NCBI GenBank assembly: GCA_913048495.1 | Contig: CAJWWA010000006.1 | Coordinates: 1-34,106 of the forward strand | DNA: 34,106 nucleotides | Direction: 5' to 3' | Source: an uncultured Halieaceae bacterium | GTDB taxonomy: Bacteria; Pseudomonadota; Gammaproteobacteria; Pseudomonadales; Halieaceae | In this document: one piece after another, positions 17,214 to 26,490 of the stretch | How positions within the stretch are numbered: the first letter of the stretch is position 1 | Layout: each line of letters starts with the position of its first letter | Position numbers and translations under genes: made by a program | Notes under the pieces: model-generated | Told to the model about the DNA's origin: nothing | Database searches by the model: none | The model's input: only the letters and a program-made list of their open reading frames with translations

Positions 17214-18659
17214 TCAGCGCTCGGAAAGCGCGTATTCCTTGGCGCGGAGCACGGGCTTCATGAGATAGGCCAGCACCGTCTTCTTGCCGGTGAGAATATC
17301 CACCTCCGCCGTCATGCCGGGGATGATGGGCTTGTCCTCGCCGAGGCTGGCATCCTGGGTGCGCACGTTGACCTTGTAGAAGGGGTTGCCGTCCTCGTCC
17401 AGCACCGTGTCGGCGCCGATGTGCTCGACCACACCGTCGAGGCCGCCGTAGACCACGAAGTCGTAGGCGGAGAACTTCACCAGGGCCTCCTGGCCGGGGA
17501 CCAGGAAGGCGATGTCGCGCGGGCGGATGCGCACTTCCACCAGGAGCGTGTCGTCCAGCGGAACGATTTCCACGATCTCCTTGCCGGGAAGGACCACGCC
17601 GCCGATCGTGTTGTAGTAGAGCTGCTTGATGGTGCCGGCCACCGGCGAGCGCACGTCCGTCTGCGCGACCCGGTCGGAGAGCCCCGTGCGCGTCTCCTCG
17701 AGGGCACTGATGCGGCTCAGCGTTTCCGTGAGGTCCTCCCGGGCGACGTTCAGGAATTCGACGGTGACCTCCTCGACCTTGCGCTCGGCCTCCGTGATGG
17801 CGGCGCGGATGCGCTGCATCTGCGCCCGGGCCTGGTCGCGCTCGCCGGCGAGCTGGTTGACCTCGCGCTCGAGGCGCAGGATCTCGACCTCCGATACGGC
17901 GCCGGACGCCACCATCGGCCGGGTGACGGACAGCTCCCGCTCCGACAGCTCGAGGGAGCGCGCCATCTGCCGCTCGCGGGCCGTCACTTCCGTGAGCTCT
18001 TCCCGCCGCTGGGTCAGCTGTTCGCGCGCGATCTGCTGCTGCAGGGCCAGCTGCTCGAGGCTGGACTCGTACAGCTCCCGCTCCTCGTCCACGATCCCGG
18101 GAACGGCCTCCGCGAGTCCCGCCGGCGGTTCGAAGGGAGCCCGATCGATCAGCGCCTGCAGGCGCAGGGCCTTGAGCCTGAGGGCGCGGGTCTCGGCGAC
18201 GTTCTCCCGCAGGGTGGAGCGCGAGCGGGTCTGGTCCAGGCGTACCAGCAGTTCGTCGGCCTGCACCACCTGGCCCTCGCGGATATTGATCTCGCGGATC
18301 ACGCCACCGTCCTGGGACTGGATGACCTGCACTTGCCGGGAGGGAATCACCTTGCCGCTGCCGCGCGTGACTTCGTCGACCTCGGCGAAGGCGGCCCAGG
18401 CGATCAGCGCGATCACCGTAAGCGCCACGGCGTAGAGCAGCGCCCGGGCGCGCAGCGGGTTCTGCTCGATCCTCGCCTGGTGCGCGTCCTGCTGCCAGTT
18501 GATGGCGTCCGCCTCGACCTCGCGCATCCAGGGCGCAAACAGCCGGTCGACCAGGCGCCGGCCGGCACCGCGCCGGCGCGGGGTGCTGTCCTCCGCCCCC
18601 GGGGCCGCCGGCGCGGCCCGGGCCCCGCCGTGCTCGTCCCTGCGCTCCGCGTCGTTCAT
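17214..18659 (-). CDS. Type I secretion membrane fusion protein, HlyD/LapC family
   Basis: 481 aa; single TM near N-terminus, ITRGSGKVIPSRQVQVIQSQDGGVIREINIREGQVVQADELLVRLD-type biotinyl-lipoyl region, long coiled coil; overlaps exporter stop by 4 nt. Confidence 0.92.
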   Translation of the reverse strand: MNDAERRDEHGGARAAPAAPGAEDSTPRRRGAGRRLVDRLFAPWMREVEADAINWQQDAHQARIEQNPLRARALLYAVALTVIALIAWAAFAEVDEVTRGSGKVIPSRQVQVIQSQDGGVIREINIREGQVVQADELLVRLDQTRSRSTLRENVAETRALRLKALRLQALIDRAPFEPPAGLAEAVPGIVDEERELYESSLEQLALQQQIAREQLTQRREELTEVTARERQMARSLELSERELSVTRPMVASGAVSEVEILRLEREVNQLAGERDQARAQMQRIRAAITEAERKVEEVTVEFLNVAREDLTETLSRISALEETRTGLSDRVAQTDVRSPVAGTIKQLYYNTIGGVVLPGKEIVEIVPLDDTLLVEVRIRPRDIAFLVPGQEALVKFSAYDFVVYGGLDGVVEHIGADTVLDEDGNPFYKVNVRTQDASLGEDKPIIPGMTAEVDILTGKKTVLAYLMKPVLRAKEYALSER

Positions 18660-20782
18660 TTCGCCTTCCCGATGCGGCCCTGCTGCAGGGCCTCGATAAC
18701 CTTGTCGCGGGGGCCGTCAGCGACGATCCGCCCGTTGTCGACCACGATGATGCGCTCGACCATGGACAGCAGCGAGTTGCGGTGCGTCACCACCAGCCAG
18801 GTCCGCCCCTGGATGTATTCCTCGAGGTGCTTGCGCACAGCGGTCTCGGTCGAGTGGTCCATGGACCCGGTGGGTTCGTCCATGAGCAGGATCGGCGGGT
18901 CGCCGACGATCGCGCGGGCGAGGGCGACGCACTTGCGTTGGCCGCCGGAGAGCGAGTCGCCGCGCTCGCCGATCATCATGTCGAAGCCTTCCGGGTGGCG
19001 GTTGATGAACTCGCCGAGGTTGGCGATCTCCGCCGCGCGCACCAACGCGCTGTCCCCGACGCCCTTGTGGGCCAGGGTCAGGTTGTCGCGCAGGCTGCCG
19101 TAGAACAGGGTGACGTCCTGGGGCACGTAGCCGATGCGGGAGCGCAGCTCCGTCGGGTCGAGCTGCCGCAGGTCGATGCCATCGATCATGATGGCGCCGT
19201 CCGACGGCTGGTACAGCCCCATGGCCAGCTTCTGCAGCGTCGTCTTGCCCGAGCCGACCCGGCCGAGGATGGCGACATGCTCTCCGGGGCTGATGCGGAA
19301 AGAGACGTTCTCCAGGGAGGGCATGGCTGCATTCGGGTAGTTGAAGCTGACGTTCCTGAACTCGATCTCGCCGCGGAACATCTCCCGGGACAGGAACTGG
19401 GCACCCTCGGGGCGTTCCACCGGCGTCTTCATCACCTCGTCGAGGGACTTCAGCGCGATTTCGGCGTTGTGGTACTGGGTCAGCAGGCCGGCGACCTGCG
19501 AGATCGGCGCCATGATCCGTCCCGAGAGCATCGTGCAGGCGATCAGACCGCCCATGGTCAGCTCGCCGGCGGTGATCAGGTAGACGCCGGTGACGATGAC
19601 GAACATGGTCACCATCTGCGAGGCCCACTGGGTGAGGTTGACGTTCGAGTTGGTCAGCAGCCGCAGCTGTACGCCGACGTGGCTCAGGAAGGCGGTCGCG
19701 TCCTCCCACTTGCGCTGCATGATCGATTCGGCGCCCATGGCCTTGATCGAGTCGAGGCCGACCAGGCTCTCGATGAGCGTGCTGTTGCGCTGGGCGCTGG
19801 CGCGGAAGGTGGTTTCGGTCAGCTCGCGCAACTTGCCCTGGAGGATCATGGCGTAGACCAGCACGATAGCCAGGCCGATGGCGATGGGGACGAGAATGGG
19901 CCAGGCGATCCAGGCGATGACCGCCATGAAGATGAGGGCGAAGGGCACATCGATCATTGTGGCGATCGTCGCGGAGGTGATGAAGTCGCGCACGGTCTCG
20001 AAGGCGCGCAGGTTGACCGCGTAGGAGCCGACGGACGGTGCCCGGTGCTCCAGGCGCATGCCGAGCACGCGTTCGAGGATGCGTGCCGACAGCTTCACGT
20101 CCACCCGCTTGCTGGCGAGGTCGAGGAAATAGCCGCGCATGGTGCGCAGCGTGATGTCGGCGAGCAGGATCACGATGACACCCGCGGCCAGCATCCACAG
20201 CGTCTCCACCGCGTAGTTCGGTACCACCCGGTCGTAGACGTTCATGGTGAACAGCGGCAGCGCGAGGGCGAAGACGTTGATGAAGAAAGCCGCCAGCAGC
20301 ACATCCCGGTAGATGGGGGCGTTCTCCCGGAGCGCACTCCAGAACCAGTGTCCCCGGTCCGTGGTCCCGGTGCGCGGCGTGCGGGCGTCGAAGCGGAAAC
20401 GCGGGCGGCAGATGATCACGTCGCCGGTGGCGCGGCGCGCGAGCTCCCCGGCATCGAGCTCGACCTCGGCGTCGTTCAGCTCCGGGAAGACGACCCGGGC
20501 GTGGTTGCCATCGTCGCTCCAGCCCAGGAGGAGGCAGGCTTTCTGATCCTCGAGGAGGATGACGGCGGGCAGCAGCGCCCGGTCGATCGCCGCCGGCGCG
20601 CGCGCGAGGATGCGGCTGGTCATGCCGGCGCGGCTGGCAGCGCGGTCGAACAGCGACGGCGTCAGTCCGCTGTCGCCCAGCGGAAGCCCGGCCCGTAACG
20701 CCTCGCGGGTCGTCGGCAGCCGGTGCAGGCGGCACAGCGCCAGCAGGCACTCCAGCAGGTGATCTGTCCCGTCAGTCTGCAC
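18656..20782 (-). CDS. Type I secretion ABC exporter (permease/ATPase), LapB-like with C39-like N-terminal domain
   Basis: C39-like N-term, TM domain, Walker A GRVGSGKTT, signature LSGGQRK, Walker B ILLMDEPTGSMD; likely GTG start near 20782 (ORF opens at 20863). Confidence 0.92.
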   Translation of the reverse strand: MQTDGTDHLLECLLALCRLHRLPTTREALRAGLPLGDSGLTPSLFDRAASRAGMTSRILARAPAAIDRALLPAVILLEDQKACLLLGWSDDGNHARVVFPELNDAEVELDAGELARRATGDVIICRPRFRFDARTPRTGTTDRGHWFWSALRENAPIYRDVLLAAFFINVFALALPLFTMNVYDRVVPNYAVETLWMLAAGVIVILLADITLRTMRGYFLDLASKRVDVKLSARILERVLGMRLEHRAPSVGSYAVNLRAFETVRDFITSATIATMIDVPFALIFMAVIAWIAWPILVPIAIGLAIVLVYAMILQGKLRELTETTFRASAQRNSTLIESLVGLDSIKAMGAESIMQRKWEDATAFLSHVGVQLRLLTNSNVNLTQWASQMVTMFVIVTGVYLITAGELTMGGLIACTMLSGRIMAPISQVAGLLTQYHNAEIALKSLDEVMKTPVERPEGAQFLSREMFRGEIEFRNVSFNYPNAAMPSLENVSFRISPGEHVAILGRVGSGKTTLQKLAMGLYQPSDGAIMIDGIDLRQLDPTELRSRIGYVPQDVTLFYGSLRDNLTLAHKGVGDSALVRAAEIANLGEFINRHPEGFDMMIGERGDSLSGGQRKCVALARAIVGDPPILLMDEPTGSMDHSTETAVRKHLEEYIQGRTWLVVTHRNSLLSMVERIIVVDNGRIVADGPRDKVIEALQQGRIGKAK

Positions 20783-21038
20783 GCGATGGCCGCTCCGGCA
20801 TTTCCGACGCCGTTTCAAGCGTAAAGGGCATAAGGCACCCCGATGGTTGGCGGCGCTCAGCATAGGGGATTACGGCGATCCGGACCACGGCTGCCGCGGT
20901 CCGGGCGGCCATTTCTGTGCTGTCCATCACGCGGTCTCCGGCGGGATGGTCCGCGCCGGGTACTTTTCCGGCCCATTGCCTCTTGCCAGCCCGCCGGCAC
21001 CGTTCGTAGACTCGCCGACCCTGCACCGGTAACAGACC

Positions 21039-22358
21039 ATGGCTGCGCGCACGCTCGTTTCTCTTTGGCCGCTCTTCTTCGGCCTGCTGCTCGTCGGCCT
21101 GGCGAGCGGCGTACAGGGCACCCTGCTCGGCTTCCGGGCGGAGCAGGAGGGCTTTGCGGACGGGCTCACGGGCCTGGTGATGTCGTCGTACTTCGCCGGC
21201 TTCCTGCTCGGGTCCGTGTGGGCGCCCCGGCTCATCGACCGGGTGGGGCATATCCGCACCTTCGCGGCCGTTTCCGCCGTGGCTTCCGTGACCATTCTCG
21301 TGCACGCCAGCTTCGTCGACCCCTGGGTCTGGGCCGCCATGCGCCTGGTGACGGGCCTGGCCTTCTCGACCATTTTCGTGGTGACCGAGAGCTGGCTGAA
21401 CGAGGCGGCGACTAACGAAAGCCGCGGTCGCATCCTCGCCGCCTACATGGTCATCCTCCTCGCCGGCACCGCGGGCGGCCAGTTCCTGCTCACGCTCGCG
21501 GACCCCGGCGGCTTTGCCCTCTTCGTGCTCGTCTCGGTGCTGGTCAGCGTCGCCGCCATCCCCATCCTCATGACCGTGCTGCGCACACCGGTGATGGAGG
21601 TCTCCGAGCGGGTCAGCCTCGGGCACCTGTGGTACCGCGCCAGGATGGGGGTCATCGGCCTGGTGCTGATCCAGTGGTGCGGGAGCATGGTGTATGGCAT
21701 GGGGGCCGTGTATGCGGCCAAGCTCGGCCTCAGTGCCGAGGAGGTCGCACTGTTCATGGGCGCGCTCCTCGGCGGCGCCATGCTGCTGCAGTGGCCCCTG
21801 GGGCAGCTCTCCGACATGGTGGACCGTCGCTGGATCCTCGGAGGCGCGAGCATCATCGCCGGCGTCGCCGCCGTCTATGCGGCGGCGGAGACCGCGGCCG
21901 GCCCGCGGCTCTACGCGGCGGCCTTCGTCTTCGGCGGCTTCTGCCTGTCGCAGTATTCGCTGGTGGTGGCGCTCATCCACGACCACCTGCGGCCGGCGGA
22001 AATCACGCCGGCAAGCGGCACCATCGTTCTCCTGTCGGGCATTGTCTGCGTGACCGGTCCGCTCACGGTGTCTTTCGTGCAGGCAACCTTCGGGCTCGAG
22101 AGCTTCTTCCTGCTCATGGCGGGGCTCCTGTTCATCATGGCCGCGATCAGCATCTGGCGGGTACTGACGATCCCGGCCCTGCCGGCCGAGTACAAGACGA
22201 CGACCACGATGCAGGCGCCCGTGGCTGCCGTGGGCTCCGTCCTGCACCCGGAAGAAAAGGAAGTCGCTGCGCCGCCGGCAGAGGAGGTGGTAACGGGAAC
22301 CGTCGTCGACGCCGATGACACCGCGGCGAACGAGGACTCGGCCAAGGACGTGGCCTGA
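21039..22358 (+). CDS. MFS transporter (YcaD-like)
   Basis: MAARTLVSLWPLFFGLLLVGLASGVQGTLLGFRAEQEGFADGLTGLVMSSYFAGFLLGSVWAPRLIDRVGHIRTFA; 12 TM-like segments; acidic C-terminal tail. Confidence 0.88.
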   Translation: MAARTLVSLWPLFFGLLLVGLASGVQGTLLGFRAEQEGFADGLTGLVMSSYFAGFLLGSVWAPRLIDRVGHIRTFAAVSAVASVTILVHASFVDPWVWAAMRLVTGLAFSTIFVVTESWLNEAATNESRGRILAAYMVILLAGTAGGQFLLTLADPGGFALFVLVSVLVSVAAIPILMTVLRTPVMEVSERVSLGHLWYRARMGVIGLVLIQWCGSMVYGMGAVYAAKLGLSAEEVALFMGALLGGAMLLQWPLGQLSDMVDRRWILGGASIIAGVAAVYAAAETAAGPRLYAAAFVFGGFCLSQYSLVVALIHDHLRPAEITPASGTIVLLSGIVCVTGPLTVSFVQATFGLESFFLLMAGLLFIMAAISIWRVLTIPALPAEYKTTTTMQAPVAAVGSVLHPEEKEVAAPPAEEVVTGTVVDADDTAANEDSAKDVA

Positions 22359-22367
22359 AGCAGGGCA

Positions 22368-22970
22368 CTAGCGGAAGAGGAATTCCTGGCGCCCGTCCCC
22401 GTGCAGTACCGCGTGCTCGATGGCCAGGGGGTCCATGGCCTCGTTGATGGCCTTGCGGTTGTGCAGGTGCAGGGTGAGCGGTTGTTCCGCGATGAGCTTC
22501 AGGGTGTCTTCCGCGCAGATGCCGAAGTGCCGGAGCCGGGGCTCAACGGTGCGCTTGTGCAGGATGAAGCCGTGGCCCCGGCAGCCATCGTGGAGGTGTT
22601 CGCCGAGGAAGCGGAAGAAGGCCGGCAGGTCCCCCACCGGCAGGAGATTGATGCAGTCCCAGAGCAGGACGATATCGAAGCGCTGGCCGGCGAGCTCGGG
22701 GAACAGCGCGTCGAACTCGGCGACCCCGGCCGGCGGGGTGTCCGCGTCCCGGGGCCGCTTCGCCAGGGGCAGCAGCGTCTCCGCCGCGTCCAGCACCTGC
22801 AGCCGGCAGGGGTGGTTGCTGAAGTAGCCGAGGCTGTCGGCATTCGCGCGGCCGAAATCCAGCACGTGCGGCGTGCCCAGCTTCTCGAGCCGCTCCGCCC
22901 CGAGTAGCCGCGGCAGCAACCGGCTGCGCAGGACCCCGCTTTCTTCCCGCCGCGCCGATGCGGTTGCCAT
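22368..22970 (-). CDS. Methyltransferase-fold protein (degenerate class I MTase)
   Basis: VLDFGRANADSLGYFSNHPCRLQVLDAAETL, FDIVLLWDCINLLP; lacks canonical GxGxG. Confidence 0.6.
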   Translation of the reverse strand: MATASARREESGVLRSRLLPRLLGAERLEKLGTPHVLDFGRANADSLGYFSNHPCRLQVLDAAETLLPLAKRPRDADTPPAGVAEFDALFPELAGQRFDIVLLWDCINLLPVGDLPAFFRFLGEHLHDGCRGHGFILHKRTVEPRLRHFGICAEDTLKLIAEQPLTLHLHNRKAINEAMDPLAIEHAVLHGDGRQEFLFR

Positions 22971-22979
22971 GGTGTCCGG

Positions 22980-23522
22980 CTAGCTGGCTTTTTCCACGCC
23001 GGCGACGCCGGCCTTCGCCTGCGGGGCAGGCTCTGCCGGCGATGGCTTTGCTGCCTGCGAGGGTGCCGGCGAGGGCGCGGTTGCCGCCTTGCTGCCGCCC
23101 ATGTCGATACTGCCCTTGAAGCGGCCGCCGTCCTCGAGCATGACCCGCGGGGCACTGACATTGCCCTGCACGTTGCCGGAGGCGGTGATCACGACGCGCT
23201 CCCTGCCGGTGATGTCGCCCTGCACCTCGCCTTCGATGCGCACGGTCTTCGCCTCGATATCGGCGTGCACGCGGCCGGAGTTGCCGATCACGAGCTCGTT
23301 CTCGGCGAGCGTGACCGTGCCGTTGACCTCGCCCTCGATGAGGAGATCTTCCGCGCTCTCGATATCGCCGGTGACTTTCACTTTGGATCCGATCATTGCC
23401 CTGGCCTCGCTGCTGGCTGGTTGGGTGGGTGCCTTTGCCTGCGCCGGCTGTGCCGGCGGCGCCGCGCTTTCTGCGCTGGGCGCGGGCTCGGCCTCGGGCC
23501 GGGAACTCTTGCGCTCGAACAT
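22980..23522 (-). CDS. Bactofilin (polymer-forming cytoskeletal protein)
   Basis: MFERKSSRPE...IGSKVKVTGDIESAEDLLIEGEVNGTVTLAENELVIGNSGRVHADIEAKTVRIEGEVQGDITGRERVVI. Confidence 0.92.
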   Translation of the reverse strand: MFERKSSRPEAEPAPSAESAAPPAQPAQAKAPTQPASSEARAMIGSKVKVTGDIESAEDLLIEGEVNGTVTLAENELVIGNSGRVHADIEAKTVRIEGEVQGDITGRERVVITASGNVQGNVSAPRVMLEDGGRFKGSIDMGGSKAATAPSPAPSQAAKPSPAEPAPQAKAGVAGVEKAS

Positions 23523-23775
23523 GGTGCCGCCCCCTGTTGTCCTCTGTGCACGCGCTGTGCATGTTCTGTGCGGGTACCGGCGCGCCCGTTGCGGCCGGTG
23601 GACCCCCGATGCTAGGTCAACCCCGGGGACAGCGCAAACAGGCATTTCGCCGTGCGCCTCGCCGGGCCTGTCGCGCGGCAGCCCGCCCGTCCGGGGCGTG
23701 CGACGGAAATCGGCGCCCGGCTCGTATCATAGGCAGGCGGACGATGACGCCGCCGATGGACGATGGAGGGATACC

Positions 23776-24249
23776 ATGAAACGTCAATTCTCACACCCGG
23801 TTTCAGCCTTCGCAGCACTGCTCGTCGCGACCGCGCTGGCGCTGCCGGCGACCGCCCAGCCGGGCCAGGGGCGCGGTCCCGGGCCGGCGGCGATGATCGA
23901 GGCCATGGATACGGACGGGGACGGACGCATTGGTCCCGGGGAGTTCGAGCCTCCCCGGCGGGGGCGCGGCGCCGAGCTGCGCGCCGAGGCCGACAGCGAT
24001 GGCGACGGCCGGATCAGCCGGGCGGAGCACGACGCCATGCAGGCGGAGCGCAGCGGCCGGATGGCCGAGCGGGCCGACGCCATGTTCGAGGCCATGGACG
24101 CCGATGGCGACGGCTACGTCACCGATGAAGAGGCCCGGCAGCAGGCTTTCGAGCGACTCGATGCCGACGACGACGGTTATATCACCGAGGACGAACTCGC
24201 GACGATGCGCGAACGGCGACCCGGCAAGAACCCGCGGTGGTCCGAGTAG
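23776..24249 (+). CDS. Secreted EF-hand protein with four EF-hand loops
   Basis: Signal peptide MKRQFSHPVSAFAALLVATALALPATA; loops DTDGDGRIGPGEF, DSDGDGRISRAEH, DADGDGYVTDEEA, DADDDGYITEDEL. Confidence 0.9.
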   Translation: MKRQFSHPVSAFAALLVATALALPATAQPGQGRGPGPAAMIEAMDTDGDGRIGPGEFEPPRRGRGAELRAEADSDGDGRISRAEHDAMQAERSGRMAERADAMFEAMDADGDGYVTDEEARQQAFERLDADDDGYITEDELATMRERRPGKNPRWSE

Positions 24250-24291
24250 GGAGCCGCGGCAGGTCGCCGGGGGAAAGGGGCGCCGCCGGGC

Positions 24292-24834
24292 GTGGCCAGC
24301 GAAGAGGCGACGCTTGTTGCCCGCGTTGCCGCGGGTGACGAGTCGGCCTACCGGGCGCTGCTGGCCGTGCACCTGGCCCCGCTCAACCGCTACGCCCGGC
24401 GCATGCTCGGCGACCGCGACGAGGCCGATGACGTGACCCAGGAGGTCTTCGTGCGCCTCTGGACCGATGCCCACCGCTATCGCCCGGAGGCGGCCCGGCT
24501 CACTACCTGGCTGCACCGTATCGCCCACAACCTCTGCGTGGACTGGCAGCGGCGCCACGGGCGGATCAGCCTGACGGGCGATGCGCTGCCGCAGGAAACG
24601 ACGCGTGGCCCGGAGGTCGACCTCGCCGAGGCGGCCCGCGCGCGGCGGGTGCGCGAGGCCGTCGACGCCCTGCCCGAGCGCCAGCGCAGCGCCCTCGTGC
24701 TCTGCCACTACCAGGGGCTCGGCAACCGGGAGGCCGCCGAGATCGTCGGTGTCAGCGTCGAGGCGCTGGAATCGTTACTGGCCCGCGCGCGGCGCACGCT
24801 GCGCCGGGCCCTGGAGGAAGAACATGGACCTTGA
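24292..24834 (+). CDS. RNA polymerase ECF-type sigma-70 factor
   Basis: DEADDVTQEVFVRLWTDAHRYRPEAARLTTWLHRIAHNLCVDWQRR; region 4 ERQRSALVLCHYQGLGNREAAEIVGVSVEALESLLARARRTLRRAL; GTG start. Confidence 0.93.
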   Translation: MASEEATLVARVAAGDESAYRALLAVHLAPLNRYARRMLGDRDEADDVTQEVFVRLWTDAHRYRPEAARLTTWLHRIAHNLCVDWQRRHGRISLTGDALPQETTRGPEVDLAEAARARRVREAVDALPERQRSALVLCHYQGLGNREAAEIVGVSVEALESLLARARRTLRRALEEEHGP

Positions 24835-25240
24835 GCGTTTTCAGGACCTGGTCGATGCCTACGGCGGCGATGACGCCGCCTGGCCGGCCGGGGAGCGCGA
24901 CGCCGCGCGGGCGCTGCTGGCGGCGGAGCCGCAGGCCCGCGCCCTGCAGCAGGTGGCGCAGGCACTGGACCGGGAGCTGGCGCTGTTCCAGGTCGCGCCG
25001 CCGCCGTCCATGGATCGTATCCTGGCGGCCCGGCCGCTGCCCGGCGCACTCGAACGCCTGCTCGCCTGGCTGGTGCCGGCGGCGCCCGGGCAGCTGTGGC
25101 GCCCCGCGCTCGCGGCGATGCTGCCGCTGGCGCTCGGCGTGGTCCTCGGCGCGGGCCTGCCCGCCCCCCTCGACGCGGAAGGCTGGGAGCAACAGGAGCG
25201 CCTGTTGCTCGCGGCACCGGGCCCGGGAGAAACGTCATGA
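24824..25240 (+). CDS. Putative anti-sigma factor-like membrane protein
   Basis: MDLERFQDLVDAYGGDDAAWPAGERDAARALLAAEPQARALQQ...LAAMLPLALGVVLGAGL (one TM); overlaps the sigma factor gene 3' end. Confidence 0.65.
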   Translation: MDLERFQDLVDAYGGDDAAWPAGERDAARALLAAEPQARALQQVAQALDRELALFQVAPPPSMDRILAARPLPGALERLLAWLVPAAPGQLWRPALAAMLPLALGVVLGAGLPAPLDAEGWEQQERLLLAAPGPGETS

Positions 25241-25692
25241 AGAAATCGCACTGGGTGGGCCTCGCGCTGGCGCTGTCCGTGGCGGTCAACCTGCTGGTCG
25301 GCGGCGCGCTGCTCGGGCGCCTGTTGCGGCCGCCGCCGGACCCTCAGCCGCCCATGGCCTGGGCGCTCCGGGACCTCGACCCGTCTGTCCGGGAAACCCT
25401 CCGCCCGCAGCTGCGCAAGCGTCTCTCGGAGGCGCAGCCGGCCCGGCGTGAACTGCGTCTCGCCCTGCAGTCGCTGGGCCAGGCGCTGCGGCAGGAGCCC
25501 ATGGACCGGGACGCGGCGTCGCGGGCGCTGGCACAGCTGCGGGAGAGTGGAGAGCGCTACCAGGCGGTGCTCCACGAGAGCCTGCTCGACATTCTCGCCG
25601 AACTGCCGGCGGAGCGCCGCGAGGCGGCCATGCGAGCCGCGATGCGTGGCAAGGGCGGCGCCCTGTTGCCCGGCCCCGGCCCGCGCCGGTAG
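25237..25692 (+). CDS. Periplasmic heavy-metal sensor / CnrX-CpxP-like protein
   Basis: MKKSHWVGLALALSVAVNLLVGGALLGRLL..., helical Arg/Gln-rich region (RPQLRKRLSEAQPARRELRLALQSLGQALRQEPMDRDAASRALAQLRESGERYQAVLHESLLDILAELPAERRE); ATGA overlap with upstream gene. Confidence 0.75.
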   Translation: MKKSHWVGLALALSVAVNLLVGGALLGRLLRPPPDPQPPMAWALRDLDPSVRETLRPQLRKRLSEAQPARRELRLALQSLGQALRQEPMDRDAASRALAQLRESGERYQAVLHESLLDILAELPAERREAAMRAAMRGKGGALLPGPGPRR

Positions 25693-25727
25693 CTGCAAAG
25701 CGGCAGCGAGAAGAAAATGCGGTAGGG

Positions 25728-25755
25728 AAAAAGCGCGGGCCGGTCGGCCCGCGCG
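25728..25755 (-). terminator. Rho-independent terminator downstream of the TorF-type porin
   Basis: aaaaagcgcgggcc ggtc ggcccgcgc: perfect 9-bp stem; T-run on minus strand. Confidence 0.85.
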
Positions 25756-25761
25756 GGGGAC

Positions 25762-26490
25762 TTACATCAGGTCGACGTCGACGGAGTAGGACACGACGAA
25801 CTTGGGCTCATCGTTGTCATAGCCGCCCTCGGCCGCGGGGCCACCGGCGTTGGTGTCGGTGATCATGAAGCCAAAACCGCCCTTGGACAGGCTGATGTTG
25901 TAGTCGAAGTAACCGTCATCGGTGCCGTTGAAGGCCTCGGCGAAGTCGCCGTCGTGGTAGCCCACGTGCAGGCCCATCTCGACGCCGTTGCCGATCTCGA
26001 AGCCGTAGTCAGCCGACAGGTAGTAGGTACCGAAGGCCTCGAAGTCCTGGTCCGGCCCCTCGTCCGCTTCGGTATTGGTCAGGAAGTAGCCGGAAAAGCT
26101 GAAGCCGCCGACACCGATGGTGGCGTAGACCTCGCCGAAGTCGAAGTTCGCCTCGGAGTCGTAGTTGTAGTACAGGTAGCCGACGTCGAAGCTCATGCCG
26201 CCAGCCTCGAAGGCATAGCCGGCGTAAATGTCGTGCTCGTAGGAGTACACGTCCCCGGCGCCGTAGTTGACGTTCGACGCCCAGGTACCGACATAGAAGC
26301 CGCTGTCCGCCGCGTAGTCGATGCCGCCCTGTACGGCCGCCTCGTTTTCGGTCTGCGTCAGGCCGCGCCAGATGTAGTTGTTGGTGGCCGAAACATTACC
26401 GCTCAGGCTGCCTGCCTGGCTCGGGGCTGCAACGGCCAGGCCGAAGCCGGCCAGCAAGATAGCAGCGGAGATGCCTTTGATTGGCTGCAT
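25762..26490 (-). CDS. TorF family putative porin
   Basis: MQPIKGISAAILLAGFGLAVAAPSQAGSLSGNVSATNNYIWRGLTQTENEAAVQGGIDYAADSGFYVGTWASNVNYG: characteristic N-terminus of this family; beta-barrel-like, aromatic-rich. Confidence 0.88.
   Translation of the reverse strand: MQPIKGISAAILLAGFGLAVAAPSQAGSLSGNVSATNNYIWRGLTQTENEAAVQGGIDYAADSGFYVGTWASNVNYGAGDVYSYEHDIYAGYAFEAGGMSFDVGYLYYNYDSEANFDFGEVYATIGVGGFSFSGYFLTNTEADEGPDQDFEAFGTYYLSADYGFEIGNGVEMGLHVGYHDGDFAEAFNGTDDGYFDYNISLSKGGFGFMITDTNAGGPAAEGGYDNDEPKFVVSYSVDVDLM

Noticed and set aside
17421-20698. Plus-strand ORFs of 560 and 638 aa opposite the T1SS genes
   Set aside because: Antisense to clear HlyD and ABC exporter genes; no domain signatures.
18717-20750. 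677-aa minus-strand ORF overlapping the exporter in another frame
   Set aside because: Arg/His/Pro-rich out-of-frame translation of the exporter gene.
20772-22247. 491-aa minus-strand ORF opposite the MFS gene
   Set aside because: Antisense, low-complexity His/Glu/Gly-rich; MFS gene on the plus strand is convincing.
23541-23600. tgtgca-rich short repeats upstream of bactofilin (gtgcacgcgctgtgcatgttctgtgcg)
   Set aside because: Too short and irregular to assign function; could be chance in GC-rich intergenic DNA.
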